Shown here: piece by piece, positions 15,001-26,096 of the stretch
How the letters are laid out: the number at the start of each line of letters is the position of its first letter
How positions within the stretch are numbered: the stretch's first letter is position 1
Source: Protonemura montana
Lineage: Eukaryota > Arthropoda > Insecta > Plecoptera > Nemouridae
Direction: 5' to 3'
Length of the DNA stretch: 64,000 nucleotides
Assembly: GCA_947568835.1 (NCBI GenBank)
Contig: OX387602.1
Coordinates: 12,575,021 to 12,639,020 of the forward strand
The notes under the pieces: model-generated
Told to the model about the DNA's origin: nothing
Databases searched by the model: none
What the model saw: only the letters and a program-made list of their open reading frames with translations
Program-made: the position numbers and the translations under genes

Positions 15001-17059
15001 AACAGTGTCGTCGCGTTGTAACGTTGTCGTCCGACTCAGACTCGCGCACAGAGATTTTCAAGGTCCATTTCGGGAACTGTGGACTCATCCACGTGAATGT
15101 AAGAATTGCTTTTTGTTTTTTGATGTCATTATTTTTACCAGATTTTTTCTAGTGGTCTTAAATACTTATTTTTTAACCTTTTACACTCTACAGCCAAAAG
15201 AATATTTAAAGATAGTTTCTAATGGCCACTGACAAAGACTTCTCTTGGCTTTAAGTATTGGATTGTTTCCATTTATTTTGGATCCGGACTAGTCCTTGAC
15301 CTAGCCTGCAATTCCACAATTCTAAAAATATCGATATAACTTTCAGTCAATGGAAGTGTTTAAACCACAATACAATACTAAAGTTATATGTTTTATTGTT
15401 CGCTAGGGTCAAGCAAGCTTCGTCCTCGTCATCCAAAAACATCCGAAGCTCGTGACGTACAAGGCGCAAGCATACCACATCCGCTGCGTCTACCAAACAG
15501 GAGAACAGAATGTATCGCTAGGCTTCAACGTCTCAATGTTGACAACCGCTGGCACGATTGCCAACACGGGACCGCCGCCTACGTGCATCATGCGAATCGT
15601 CACCCAAACCGGCCAGGAGATCAACTCGGCCGAAATCGGTGATAACTTACAGCTTCAAGTGGAAGTCCAGCCGGCAAGCATCTACGGGGGCTTTGCTAGG
15701 AGCTGTATCGCCAAGACCATGGAAGACAACGTGGAGAATGAATACATCGTGACCGACGAGAATGGTTGCGCAACCGATTCAACAATATTCGGAGAGTGGG
15801 ACTACAATGGAGAGACGCAGTCGCTGCTGGCGAGTTTCAACGCGTTCAAGTTCCCAAGCAGCGATAACATTCGATTCCAGTGCAACATTCGAGTTTGCTT
15901 TGGAAAATGCCAACCGGTAAGTAGATAAATCTTCGTCTCTTTTTTTTTAATATGTTTGCCTGTCGAATTCAGGAATCATTGAAACCATATGCAGCAGTAT
16001 TGGAGAAAGACACACCTACATAGTCCTACAGAAAATATAGAGAATCTATCTGGATTTGCCCATCAACATGTTAAACACAATTTTTAATCACAAACTACCG
16101 CGTTTCCGCAGGTAAATTGCCGCGGCGCGAACGCATACGGCCGGCGACGGCGAGCTGTGGAGCCGCGAAACGACACTGAGGTCGCTGTCGCAGAGACCGT
16201 GGCCGAGGGACAGCTCCGCGAGGAGATCACTATCCAGTCCAATGCCATACTCACCTTTGAGAGGCGAGAGGAGAGATTCGTCGACCCTACGGAAGGTAGG
16301 CACCTCAACGATAAAAATGTTCCCTTAGTTACACTTACAATTTCCTATATTGACAGCTGTAAATACTTTGGCTTACGTTGCAGAGTTTTCCAAACTCATT
16401 TCTGACGTAACTTGCACTTGAGGTTGTGCCACCAGAAAGAAAATTAAAGAAAATTTCACTCATTTACTCACTCTTGATAAGTACAAGACTTGAAAGAGAT
16501 TTAAATGAAACAAAAAAAAATGTCTTGAAGCATATCTTCTATTAAAAAATGTATTAGGCAAAGTCAATTTTTTTTTACAAGGCTATATATGTAGGATGCC
16601 CAAATGATCTGACCTCTTGTAGTTGTTGCTTTTATTTTCTGCAGTTATCTTCCACTCTTGATAAGTATCATACTGGTACAAGAAACACTGTATTTAGCAT
16701 TAAAAACTTTTTTTGTAAAAACAAATTTAAACTAGTGTTAAAACTAGGAAAAAGTGGGAATAAGTTGGGAAAATAACGCACCTTTTCGCTTACTAAATAG
16801 CATCTCCTACCTGTTTTCAGCGCCTGACATCCAACGAGTGGAGGACATCTGCGTGTCGATGATCGGATTCATCATCGCGCTGATCATCACCGCCCTCCTC
16901 GCGCTGGTGGCGGTTGCGATCGCAGTGTCGTGCTGGCTCATGGCGTACCGAAGAAAGCCGAGGACGTCCGGTCCACTACCACATCCTCCAGAGTTCCCAA
17001 ACCCGCTCTTCACCACCCCTGAGCCAGTAGCAGAACCCTCACCTGACTACTTATCGTAG
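1..17059 (+). CDS. dp: dumpy, giant EGF/DPY/ZP-domain apical matrix protein (5'-truncated by window edge)
   Basis: This is the C-terminal part of Dumpy, the very large membrane-anchored protein that in Drosophila links epidermal cells to cuticle and apical matrix. Exons: 1-512, 593-1240, 1325-1966, 2052-2357, 2444-2776, 3754-4089, 4230-4547, 5149-5427, 5539-5733, 5843-6196, 6535-6744, 7793-8185, 8504-8872, 9225-10628, 10954-11904, 12197-12366, 12999-13197, 13590-13790, 14059-14499, 14860-15098, 15407-15916, 16112-16295, 16821-17059 (stop TAG). Together they encode about 3143 residues in one open frame that begins at base 2. About 35 DPY modules (pattern PEC or GC, then S/D-rich, DCP, AC, C, DPC) alternate with EGF modules such as NPCQPSPCGPNAQC. 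A ZP domain, a basic cleavage site and a transmembrane helix follow. The 441 bp exon at 14059-14499 has the distinctive Dumpy pre-ZP block (GNCVCPRGTALNENEDC). Nearly all introns are phase 1. The gene continues leftward beyond the window. Family assignment is from recalled sequence similarity and is very secure. Confidence 0.97.
2777..3753. other. dumpy intron, about 1 kb, with an antisense exon-like block
   Basis: This intron separates two phase-1 dumpy exons. It is AT-rich, and I see no additional EGF or DPY module in it. The only structured element is the minus-strand exon-like block at 3197-3255, described separately. Confidence 0.7.
3197..3255 (-). other. exon-like block antisense inside a dumpy intron
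   Basis: On the minus strand a 59 bp block is preceded by a pyrimidine-rich TTTTTTCAG acceptor and followed by a GTGAGC donor after ATG. Only one of the three frames is open; it reads GEVLQILGLGDHLENNPELM. The block enters with two bases completing a codon and exits in phase 0. I do not recognise the protein and found no partner exon in the same intron. It may be an exon of a nested gene, a relic, or chance. Confidence 0.25.
4656..4693. repeat. AT microsatellite, TATATATCA-type units
   Basis: Four imperfect copies of a 9-10 bp unit like ATATATCAT lie in the dumpy intron 4548-5148. The rest of that intron is AT-rich with no coding signal seen. Confidence 0.7.
6745..7792. other. dumpy intron, about 1 kb, nothing recognised
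   Basis: AT-rich intron between phase-1 exons. Short open frames occur but have no cysteine pattern or module likeness. Other dumpy introns over 300 bp (4548-5148, 6197-6534, 8186-8503, 8873-9224, 10629-10953, 12367-12998, 13198-13589, 14500-14859, 15099-15406, 16296-16820) likewise show no feature beyond splice signals and, in the first, the microsatellite. Confidence 0.6.
9225..11904 (+). other. dp: two fused large dumpy exons with 12 DPY modules
   Basis: Exons 9225-10628 (468 codons) and 10954-11904 (317 codons) each hold several EGF-DPY units without introns, about seven and five DPY modules. Upstream exons mostly carry one or two units. Both are bounded by phase-1 introns, so they keep the frame if skipped. 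Local GC content is higher than in the surrounding introns. Either intron loss or tandem expansion within an exon would explain the structure; the sequence alone does not decide. Confidence 0.85.
14860..16295 (+). other. dp: dumpy ZP domain and furin-type cleavage site
   Basis: Three exons (14860-15098, 15407-15916, 16112-16295) encode the zona pellucida polymerisation domain. It starts near MVVSCLSDGVQVEIHIAERG and ends near CNIRVCFGKCQP..VNCRG, with the expected spaced cysteines. Just after it, GRRRRA is encoded, with Arg-Arg-Arg-Arg at 16142-16153. This matches the consensus furin site that ZP proteins use to release the ectodomain. ZP domains are known to polymerise into extracellular filaments, so this part probably assembles Dumpy in the apical matrix. 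Cleavage at this site is inferred. Confidence 0.92.
16821..17059 (+). other. dp: last dumpy exon: transmembrane segment and cytoplasmic tail
   Basis: The exon enters in phase 1 after a TTTTCAG acceptor. It encodes a hydrophobic helix of about 30 residues (from MIGFIIALIITALLALVAVA to CWLMAY), followed by basic RRKPR. A short proline-rich tail ends PDYLS and a TAG stop at 17057-17059. The basic stop-transfer sequence places the C terminus in the cytoplasm. Confidence 0.93.
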
Positions 17060-17130
17060 ACGAGAGAATATCCTAACAAATTCTCTCAATTAGTGCTAGA
17101 AAACGAGAAATAACTTCTGTTAACGAAAAC

Positions 17131-17136
17131 AATAAA
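17131..17136 (+). terminator. candidate polyadenylation signal of dumpy
   Basis: AATAAA lies 71 bp after the dumpy stop codon. A 3'UTR this short is possible, but AT-rich DNA continues to about 18150 and a longer 3'UTR cannot be excluded. Confidence 0.45.
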
Positions 17137-18879
17137 GGTAATCCTAACCAACTTCACCCCAACGTTTCGAACGATGTGTCACCGACTGCGGACATTTCGT
17201 TACGAAATTAGTGTAGAGAAATTTTTCATGAGGTAAAAATGGAGGAAGTGTGTAATCAAAGATTACGCTTCTACAAATTTTAGAGCTAAGGGATATTAAC
17301 TCCTATTTTTACAGGGGGGAACAAAAATGTTGGAAGATGGAATGGATAGTCAAAAGCACGTGTAATAGAATTTGATACTTGCTATCCAGATCAAAATATG
17401 AGAATTATATGTAGGTATCATTTTTATACCAGAGATCCATTCTTAGAATGAAAAAAAGGTGTTTTTCATCAAATGAATGTTATGAATGATAATGCATTCA
17501 AGATCATACTTCAGTAAAACTAAGATGATTCTGAATGTATTTTGCTAAGTTACCATCTCCTCCGATGGCTTTGATCGAAGATTTGCGAAGTTGGGGAATT
17601 ATTTTCTGTAGCGATTGGTGATGGCTTTTGTAAATAATAATACTGTGATCTTTGCCTGAGAAATAATTAATTAAACTTCTTCCAAGATTGGAACGTTCTG
17701 ACTTTCGGAACCATAATGGTGCTACTGCTAGCGTCGGTACCTATGCCTACCCAAGCAAATTTCTATTTTACATTATGACACCCCTTCAGTTAATGCTAGC
17801 ACATGTGTAGCTACGTGCCAAGCGTAAAAAGAAATGAGCCATCGGAGGATTTGAGATTTTTTACGACTATAAATATAATATATTATATATAATGTAATGT
17901 GTAAATGAGTCCGAATTGTTGTCTTAAGGTGAATGCGCCAATTTTATATTGTTGTGAGGAAAGACTGAGAGTATAGCTAATATACTTCCTACCCCAAAAT
18001 AATATAGATACAAACTGAAATATACTAATTAAAATGTATTCTGCGTGCTTTATATAACACTCCCAGTCTTTTCCACAATTTGTTTTGTATATTTAATTAG
18101 ATACAATGTGATAATTGCTTAATTAAAGATAATATTTAAATAATGTGTCATGCGTAATTCATTTTTAGTTATCCTTGTCTTTTTTTTAGACATTTAATTT
18201 AAATGTTCCCATTTCAGACCAGACTTGAGCTAAAAAATTCAAATTCTTTAGAATTCTTTGAGCTATAGAATACCAGAACGATCTTGCCTGTTCTCCAAGC
18301 ACATTTAGTAAAGTCTTGTATAGAAATACATAAGCTGGGGAAAGTTTCATACTCTGTCAATTGGCAAAATGTTTAGCAGAAATTCTTAGCAATACTTCAT
18401 TTCAGCACAGATCGGGTCACCGTTTATCAGTTAGCAAAAATAAATGCCAGTGAAAAACCATCGTGTTTAGATTTGCCTTTTTAAAACGAGCTGTGGGCAA
18501 GATTTATGATACCCGGAACGTTTCCAGAAATCACATTTATTGGATACCAATGTTACAAAAATAAAATGCTAAGTATTAAACTTGATAACTCTTCCCTAAT
18601 CTTCCCTGTAGACTACAGATAAAATAAAAAAATTAATGCATTTTCATATCTGAATACCAATTACATCAACAGCTGTCTGTATGCTAGAACCGTTTTGTTC
18701 GTTGCAGTCTTGATTGTAGACAAAAAATGGTACCAAAAGGTTTATGGTACTCCTACAGTCCATTACTTGCAAAATAATTACATTTTCCGCCTCACAACCC
18801 ATCTTGACATTCGAAACGCATTTTAATCTAGAAGATACATCCTTGTAAGAAAATGTATGAAAAAAGCTAAACAAAAAGT
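17137..18879. other. dumpy 3' flank, AT-rich, no gene recognised
   Basis: About 1.7 kb of AT-rich DNA between the dumpy polyadenylation signal and the tRNA. It includes an AT-rich stretch near 17868-17900. No open frame resembling a protein was found. Confidence 0.6.
18873..18877 (-). terminator. Pol III oligo-T terminator of tRNA-Asp
   Basis: Five consecutive A on the plus strand (T on the transcribed strand) begin three bases past the discriminator base. This is a typical RNA polymerase III stop. Confidence 0.8.
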
Positions 18880-18951
18880 CTCCCCGGCGGGGAATCGAAC
18901 CCCGGTCTCCCGCGTGACAGGCGGGGATACTGACCACTATACTACCGAGGA
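18880..18951 (-). tRNA. tRNA-Asp-GTC: tRNA-Asp (anticodon GUC)
   Basis: Read on the minus strand this is a complete 72-nt tRNA. The acceptor TCCTCGG pairs with CCGGGGA. The D-arm region reads GTATAGTGG. The anticodon loop CCTGTCACG carries GTC at 18918-18916. The T-arm is GGGGTTCGATTCCCC and the discriminator base is G, as expected for Asp. The internal A and B boxes are intact, there is no intron, and a run of five T follows on the minus strand (18877-18873) as a Pol III terminator. It lies between the dumpy 3' end and the Git promoter, antisense to both. Confidence 0.98.
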
Positions 18952-19665
18952 CTGTGAAGATGGAATGGTTACTTTAAATCCAGGCCACTTAGCATTGATT
19001 TCTAATTGTAGAGAAGAACACATGAATGATTCTCTAACCGATGAAACTGCTTGAGGTGAAGGAAGTAATGTACAGACATATCTCCTAACCGAAACTATTT
19101 TTAGAGCCTTCCACAAGACACTTCAAAGTTCGGAAAACTTCACATTTTTTTTAATTGACTGACACTTGGTGTCAGTCAATTTACTGACAATTTTTCAGAC
19201 TACAGTTCAATAATTAAAAAATATAAAAATAATTGAAGCGTTTACTCACTTTGATTTAGGACTCCTGTACAAAATATTTGCCGTCCTGTAAAATTAAAGG
19301 CTGTAAATTTCGTAACTGACATCTTGTTCCCGGGCTAGACGTCAGTGCTTCTGCGGCCCTACACTGAACTATCAAAGAGCAGTCTGGCCAAATTGTGGGC
19401 GTAACGAGGAAATACAAGTTAGTAGTATTTTTGTGAGATGGCTAAACAAAAACAATTAAGCTAAACAGGCGCTGTTTGGAAAACCAGGCCCGCTTTGCAC
19501 TATTTCCATGAAGAGGAATGGTGGTGTGATTCATCTTGGTACAGCGTAAAACCAACTGTCCTAAATAAGCCTAACCTTGAAGCTATTTATCTGACGCACG
19601 GCTAATGATTCAAACAATTTTGTCTAGAAACTAATTGGCAGCTAATTTGACACTAAGAAGATAAA
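18952..19665. promoter_or_regulatory. Git upstream region / tRNA 5' flank
   Basis: This 714 bp interval must contain the Git promoter and 5'UTR. A slightly GC-richer segment at about 19325-19400 may mark the core promoter. No TATA box is convincing. The only sharp structure is the inverted repeat at 19153-19181. Confidence 0.35.
19153..19181. repeat. perfect 13-bp inverted repeat with 3-nt loop
   Basis: AATTGACTGACAC and its exact reverse complement are separated by TTG. It lies about 200 bp upstream of the tRNA on that gene's 5' side and 485 bp upstream of the Git start codon. As DNA it could be a dimeric protein-binding site; as RNA it would form a 13-bp hairpin. Function is unknown. Confidence 0.6.
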
Positions 19666-22600
19666 ATGTCTCGAAATAAAATCGGTCATCGTGGTGCGAA
19701 TGAAATATGTGCAGATTGTGGAGCAACAGGTACGTTTGCAAGTGCTAATGGTTCAAGTGTCAACAGTGTCAAAAGCTTCAATTAATTATAAAAACATCCA
19801 CAGCCAGATTAGGTACATTGATCAACAAGTGTAATGTTTTTAACATTGTTCTTTTTTATCAATCAAATTTCAGATCCACCTTGGGCATCTATAAATCGTG
19901 GTATTTTAGTATGCGATGAGTGTTGTAGTGTTCACAGAAGTCTTGGTCGTCATATATCACAAATTAAGTCACTAAAAAAAGGGCTTTGGAGCCCCACATT
20001 GTTGCAAATGGTTCATACATTGAACACAAACGGTGTCAATAGTATTTGGGAACATTCTCTGCTAGATCCTACAAATTCTAAATCAGGTCGTCGAAAGCCT
20101 CAGCCAAAGGATCCTACTCAGTAAGTACCTTCTGAAATTGATGGATTTCTTATGGGATTGGTATGATATTACCCAGCTGTATTTCCTTACCTGCCACCAT
20201 TTTTAACGTAACAATTTCAACATCTTTCTCTTAGCCCAGTGAAAGCAGATTTCATCCGATCCAAACATCAGATGCTGGCATTTGTTCTGAGGCCAGGTAA
20301 AGAGGACACGATGATGGTGAAAAATGACTTGAGCAAACAACTACATGCCAGTGTCCGGACCTCAAATCTAGAAACAAGTCTACGTTTGCTCTCTCAGGGT
20401 GCAGATCCTAATTACTTTCACGAGGCAAGTGACATCCAAGTAGACTTGGATTAAAATAATGACCTGCATGGGAGCATGATAACTATCCTTGAAGTTACGC
20501 TTTTGAAGGGTTAATACTATTTTACCATTTCAGGAAAAAGGTACCACTGCGCTTCATGTAGCGGCAAAAGCTGGCCAAGTATCGCAGGTGGAATTATTAT
20601 TTGTGTACGGTGCTGATCCTGGTGCTCTAGACAACCAGGGATGTACACCCATTGACTATGCTAGACTGGCCGGGCACAGAGATCTGGCAGACCGCCTTGA
20701 GGAATGCGTGTATGAGCTAACCGATCGGTTAGCATTCTACCTTTGCTCGCGGCGGCCAGATCACATGAATGGCCAGCATTACATAGTTCCAGAAATGTCG
20801 GACACACTGGATTCGAGCGAACTTGCCAAGACTGCTAAGAAAAAACTGCAGATGGTGAGATTCAAATGCTCTATTGACTTTGCTATGTAAATCAAGAATA
20901 ATATTAGGCGTAATACATTACTATTACATAATGAGATACAAATTATTTAACTGGATCATCATGCTGCATTTTTTTTTATTAATTTAATTTTATCACTCTT
21001 CATTTTTCAGTTGCCAAATCACCTTTTTGAGGAATTAGCCATGGATGTTTATGACGAAGTTGATAGAAGAGAAACTGAATCAGGTGAGTAACACTGTAGC
21101 TCTGTACTTTATGACTAGTTGTACCATACTCTCTGCACACTGATATTTACCTATGATATACTTTTGGTTTTATTTAAATCAATGCATTTTTTTGCAGTTT
21201 GGCAATCGATGCAACCCGCAACCGCCCTGTGCGTAGACCGATGCCCCGTGCCCTTTTTGCCAGTCAACCCTGACTTCTCGTCAACAAGAAACCAAGGTCG
21301 CCAAAAGCTTGCACGCTTCAATCCCAGGGAGTTTGCGACTCTAATAATTGACATTCTATCCGATGCCAAACGTCGACAGTGTCCGACCACCTCATCTCTT
21401 ATCTTTCCACATGGTAAGAAAATGTAATACCTTGTCACAAGAAAAGAGTTTTAAAGATGTCTTAAACTTCCAAATATATTTAACTTTTATCTGATTTTTC
21501 AGATAACAAGCTTCTCAAAGGGCCATTTACGAATCTGAGTATCGCAAATGTTATCAAGCGCAAGTCAGAAATCTCAGACGATGAGCCGCTATATGACAGT
21601 GTCGCATCTGATGATGATTACATTACTACTGAGCAGATAGCATTTCTTGCTCAACAAACTGCAAACAAAGTGCAACTAGAAAAGTCACAAGAGATGGCAT
21701 TGAAATCGCTCGAGCAAAAGACGGCTACGCATTCGAGTGGAAGGAAGTCGGTTACTTACGCAGATGAAACTGATACAAATTCCATTGTTAATGGAGTGCT
21801 TTCCTCAATGGAAGAGAATCTGAAAAGGCAGCTAGCAATTTCAGAAGCCAAAATGAGTGCCATGAGTGCTGAAATTAGTACTCTTCAATCAACAGTAAGT
21901 TTGTCCTTATTTTTTGAGTGAACTGATATTTCCAATCTGGTTCTTATCACATTTTTTGAAGCCAGTCGCTTCATAAATTACATACATTTTCTACAGTCTC
22001 TTTAATTACTGTTTTTTATCACAGATATTTTCTTCAACTGACAAAACTGTACATGTCTAATATTTTTGTTTTAGGTCCAAAATCTACTCCATGAAAACAG
22101 AGAGCTACGAAGTATGATGCAGCATGCCGGCATATCCATCCCGTCAGTCCCCAATGGCCACGAAATCAAATCCGAGCCTTTGCCAGAGACAAAAGCTCTA
22201 CAACGATCGTCCTCACAACGTCCCGCATCCATGTACGAGCCCCGGGAAGGCTTACCCCATCGGACAAATGCAAACGTCCACCAATACGCAGCTACCACAG
22301 AAAACATCGCCAAATGGGACAAGATACAAGCTCAAAAAGCAGACTCAAACAGCGAATACGACTGCCCTAGCTCGTTAATCCGGCCTGTCAACACTCAAAG
22401 CATGTATCACCAATCGTCTAGCGCTGACAGCCTCGCAAAACCGAACATAACTACGATGCCGCTAGCGGAAGAGGTGGTACGACGAACAGACCACGTCACA
22501 AAACGCATACAAGAACTGTGGGCGTCGATGCAAGAACCAGATCACAACAACGCATTTGTCCCATGTGCAGAAAGGATAAGGGCGGCCGTGGCGGAACTTA

Positions 22601-22824
22601 CGGTGATATTCCCACCAAGCCCGGCTGACGAACACATCAGAGCCGCTCTGAGGCAGCTTAATGGCAACACGGGACGGCTGCAGAACGAGTGCGCGGGCTT
22701 GCAACGGATCGGCGGAGATGCTGCGCAGGTCGTAGAGCGGGCGTTCTTCTTACAACAGGTGCGTTCATGTGCTTACGATATTGCCAAGGCGACAAAGCAG
22801 CTGGTTACCAAATATCAGGCGTGA
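19666..22824 (+). CDS. Git: Git, ArfGAP / GRK-interacting scaffold protein
   Basis: Exons 19666-19729, 19874-20120, 20235-20424, 20534-20854, 21011-21083, 21198-21413, 21503-21894 and 22075-22824 encode 750 residues, the usual GIT1/2 length. The N-terminal ArfGAP zinc finger is intact: CADC (split by intron 1) then CDECCSVHRSLGRHIS, that is C-x2-C-x16-C-x2-C. DPTHPVKADFIRSKHQ and ankyrin repeats follow (about residues 130-230). Next come the Spa2-homology repeats (FNPREFATLIIDILSDAKRR near 340-360, then DDEPLYDSVASDDDY). A coiled coil lies near 415-520, and a C-terminal focal-adhesion-targeting bundle starts around AERIRAAVAELTVIFP. GIT proteins inactivate Arf6 and, with PIX, PAK and paxillin, organise focal adhesions and muscle attachment. 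Intron 3 uses a GC donor. Family assignment is secure; the cellular role is by family. Confidence 0.96.
20425..20533 (+). other. Git: GC-AG intron in Git
   Basis: The codons for NYFHE end at 20424 with GAG and are followed directly by GCAAGT. The next exon opens at 20534 with GAA AAA GGT (EKG) after TTTCAG. Joining these gives the conserved NYFHE-EKGTTPLHVAAKAGQ ankyrin sequence. No GT donor nearby restores the frame. AG|GCAAGT is the strong consensus seen in the rare GC-AG class of U2 introns. Confidence 0.9.
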
Positions 22825-23116
22825 GGCAAGGTGATGCGCGAGAAATTGGGCTTACAATTTTTTTTAGTTTCCTGCATAAAAATAGTCCTTCTCATACAGT
22901 AAAGTAATTTATTGAAATAATTCCTCTATGATTGCACCATTTGGTAACTGTAATCTCTTTGAAATAGATCCCTAAAAGCCAAGAAATTATTTAGAATGTT
23001 AAATGATTCAAATTCAATGTATATTGTATTCAGGCAGACTCTAACTTTGAAGTAGAAAAATATTGGCGCCACCGTATTCAGGAAAGCTGTACAGTAGTCT
23101 TTCAAAATCTACACTG

Positions 23117-23216
23117 AATAAATCTAAACTAAAATTTATAAAAAAAATCCATGCTAGGTGATAGACATGCAAAAAAAACTCCAATTTCTTGGTAACTCAT
23201 ATTGGTTGCAAATAAA
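23117..23216 (+). terminator. candidate Git polyadenylation signals
   Basis: AATAAA occurs at 23117-23122 and again at 23211-23216, about 290 and 390 bp after the Git stop. Either could define the 3'UTR. Confidence 0.4.
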
Positions 23217-25166
23217 CTGCTGACACATAAAAATAATTATTTCATTATAATAAGTTAAAAGATACATGTTTTTAAATGGTTAAATAGTCAACAATTTAGC
23301 CAGATTTTTTATGTTTGGAAAAAAATAACGAAATAGGAATAGTGCCTTTTTAGCTGCTAGAAATAGTTGATCAGTTGTCTAAAACTACCAATGAAATACT
23401 ATATTTATATATAATGTAATTAATATTTTGCTATTTAAAATACTTATCTATTCACATAAACCATAATATTGATTGTTGAACGTGAAACGATGGAAACGAA
23501 GGTGAATTGCAATTATTGAAACGACGAAGCAATGCCATATGAGGTGGACTGTCATCTTAGTTCATTCTTTATTGGTAGCTTTTTTGCGGTGCTGACGTTG
23601 TAGCTAGAAATATTATTGAGGTGTTTTTTGTATGACATGAATGTCACTGTCATATAAAATAATTGTTTTTCATATGATTTCAACCTACAACTCTATTGTT
23701 GCCAAATTGCTGCCAGTAAATGTATTAACTGGATCTTAAAAAATATATTTTATCGTAATGCTCGTGTCTGATTCATAAACAAACGTTTTTTATACACATA
23801 TCTTTATACACACCTAACCTAGTGAGATTTAATTTTTTGTTTCTAATTCTCTTTTTTCTGTCTGAACTTGCTGTGCTCTTTCCTTCTCCAATTTTGATTG
23901 TACGTAACTTTTTTGGTTTTTTAACTTTTATTGGTAAGAATAAGTATTTTATATTACTTCTTGAAGCAGTCTATTACGTTGTAGTCTTCGGTTATTTACC
24001 TAACATAGTATTATTCATATCACCTTCCATGCAGTTACGTGCAGCACTACATATCTGAGCAGGCGGCTTGAGATTCACGTTCTAGATGTTTTGCATGGAA
24101 CTTGTATCTTAATTTTAAGAAATTATCAGAAAAATCAAAGACGTTTTACTGTAATCTTCTTAGGCTAGTCTGATCTTTTTGTCATCGATCATTGTTATAA
24201 TTCAATTCATAACATGTTTATAATATAATGTCTTATGCAACCACAGATACAAGCAACTACTGAATCCGGTATTTTTAGTATGTGCAAAAAAAAAAATTAA
24301 CTCCGTCATGTTTTTCAAAAGTTCATTTTAATTCGTTATTTTGTTTTCTGCCTATTGCTATCGTTCATCAACATGCACCTTGCTGAAATAATTAAATTCC
24401 ATGGCAGCTAATGAAATGAATTTTAAATCAATATAATAACAAATAGATACCTAATTAAATAATTTGGTGGTCCACTTAAATACCTATTGTTAACTAGTAT
24501 ATAATGTTATATGAAACTACTATTTTGCAAATTAATGTTGATTTACATTAGATGTCAATTTTAAATCACCATCTCTGTATGCCATATTTTTTCTATAATC
24601 CATTAAAAATTTACATTGTTCACTACTATTTGTAGAAACAAAAACTTCCAGCTCGTATAATATACAAATGATACAACTGAATATAACAATTGTGTTTATC
24701 TGAATATTAATTATTTACTAAAAGTGTTGTTGTGAGAAAATATAGTTTAAATTTACAGTGAGTGTGTTTTATTCTTTAAACTGTAAGGGGATGTAACACG
24801 ACACATATTTTCTTACCTGAGCACCTGAAGCATTACCTATTACCCAATTACCTGAATGCGGCATGACATAGTTTAGCCAGTCACGCAACAGCAACTAAAA
24901 GTCAAGTCAACCATGACGTTTCACCATTCCTCTATTTTCGAAGCTGCTAAGCCGATAAACTTGTCGTGTCCCTTTAAAAGCTACATTCCTACAAAATTGG
25001 ACATTTTATGATACGTCAGACAAGTGAATTTGAAATTACGAAAGAAGTAATTTTTTCAGGTCAATAATATTAGATGTCCCAAGAACATTTCTGCCACTGT
25101 ACCACGACTTCCCACGATTCGCTGAACTTTGTTTGATTGCTTGTTTGAACTAGTTTAAGTGCTCTA
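23217..25166. other. convergent intergenic region Git / IFT22
   Basis: About 2 kb of AT-rich DNA between two convergent genes. TTTATT at 24768-24773 is AATAAA on the minus strand and could end the IFT22 transcript. A hydrophobic 78-codon frame at 23822-24058 has no recognisable feature and is probably chance. Confidence 0.5.
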
Positions 25167-26096
25167 TCATTGATATCCTCGTCCCATGTTCATTATGTGA
25201 AGTTCTTCTTGGTCATTTCTGTCTTTCAATCCACCCAAAACAGACACTAGAAAATTGTTAAAATCCCCACGAAGCCGGTTTCCACTTTCTTCCACATTCG
25301 CAGCTACTTGCACAACCCGAGAAAATGTGTTCGCTAAAAAGTAAAAAATAATTAATTCTCTGCAGAAACCAATCAGTGTAGATGATTTGTCTCATTTAGA
25401 CTGTTAAAACTTACAAAGTTTGGCGTATTTCGCTTCCCTATCCGCAGCCTGTTTGCAGTGTACGAATACCACACAATTGCGTGGACTCGTCTTAGTTTGA
25501 GTGACAAAGTAATTGTAAAGTAGTTCCAACTCCCTGGGATGATCAGATGATGATGGGTTGTAGACAAAAACTACTCCATTTGCTCCCCGCTGAATTGCTG
25601 GCCAGCACGATTCAAATCTATGTGCAATGAAAGTAATTATTAAAAATCCTTTTGTAGTTAGTACCGAAAGTTATACTCGCATCTTTGGGTAGAATTATAG
25701 ACTAAAATGCAACACTATAACGCTAGACTATAGTCTATAGACTACAAGACTACACTAGACAAGAAGCACTAGGTACCCAAAAACAGATTTGGCACTCACT
25801 TATGGTCCCCACTACAATCCCACAACTCTACTTCAGCTTTCACGACTCTGTTGTTGACGTTTAAATTTGGAGTCTCAAACTCGATGATTCGCACTCCTTG
25901 AGTCGGGTGATAATCTCCGCTAAAATTCTCTGTAGCATCCGACAAGAAATTTGCAATGGATGTTTTGCCACTCTGAAAATTAACCTCCATTCAATACAGT
26001 TATGTCACAAATAAAATATTATCCACTGTTAAGTGTGATAAAATGTTGACCACCTACGCTGCATGGTCCAATGATAATAATCTTTACTTTGCTCAT
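25167..26096 (-). CDS. IFT22: IFT22 / RABL5, intraflagellar transport small GTPase-like protein
   Basis: Four minus-strand exons, 26096-26058, 25972-25800, 25617-25415 and 25333-25167, encode 193 residues (human IFT22 has 185). The P-loop GPCSSGKT is split by intron 1 after GPCS. The family hallmarks YHPTQGVRIIEFETPN, ELWDCSGDHKFESCWPA and a C-terminal EELHIM follow. IFT22 is a Rab-like component of the IFT-B complex that carries cargo into cilia. In insects motile and sensory cilia are confined to sperm and sensory neurons, so expression there is expected. Intron phases 0, 2 and 1 all join cleanly. It lies upstream of, and on the same strand as, ALKBH4's 3' end with 358 bp between them. The start is the first ATG before the conserved hydrophobic beta-strand (KVKIIIIGPC). 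Confidence 0.94.

Noticed and set aside
18644..19054. Open frames across the tRNA-Asp gene on both strands
   Set aside because: The conserved part is the tRNA itself; no protein family resembles these frames.
23822..24058. Hydrophobic 78-codon frame in the Git/IFT22 intergenic region
   Set aside because: Phe/Leu-rich frames of this size are expected by chance in T-rich DNA, and there is no signal of a gene around it.
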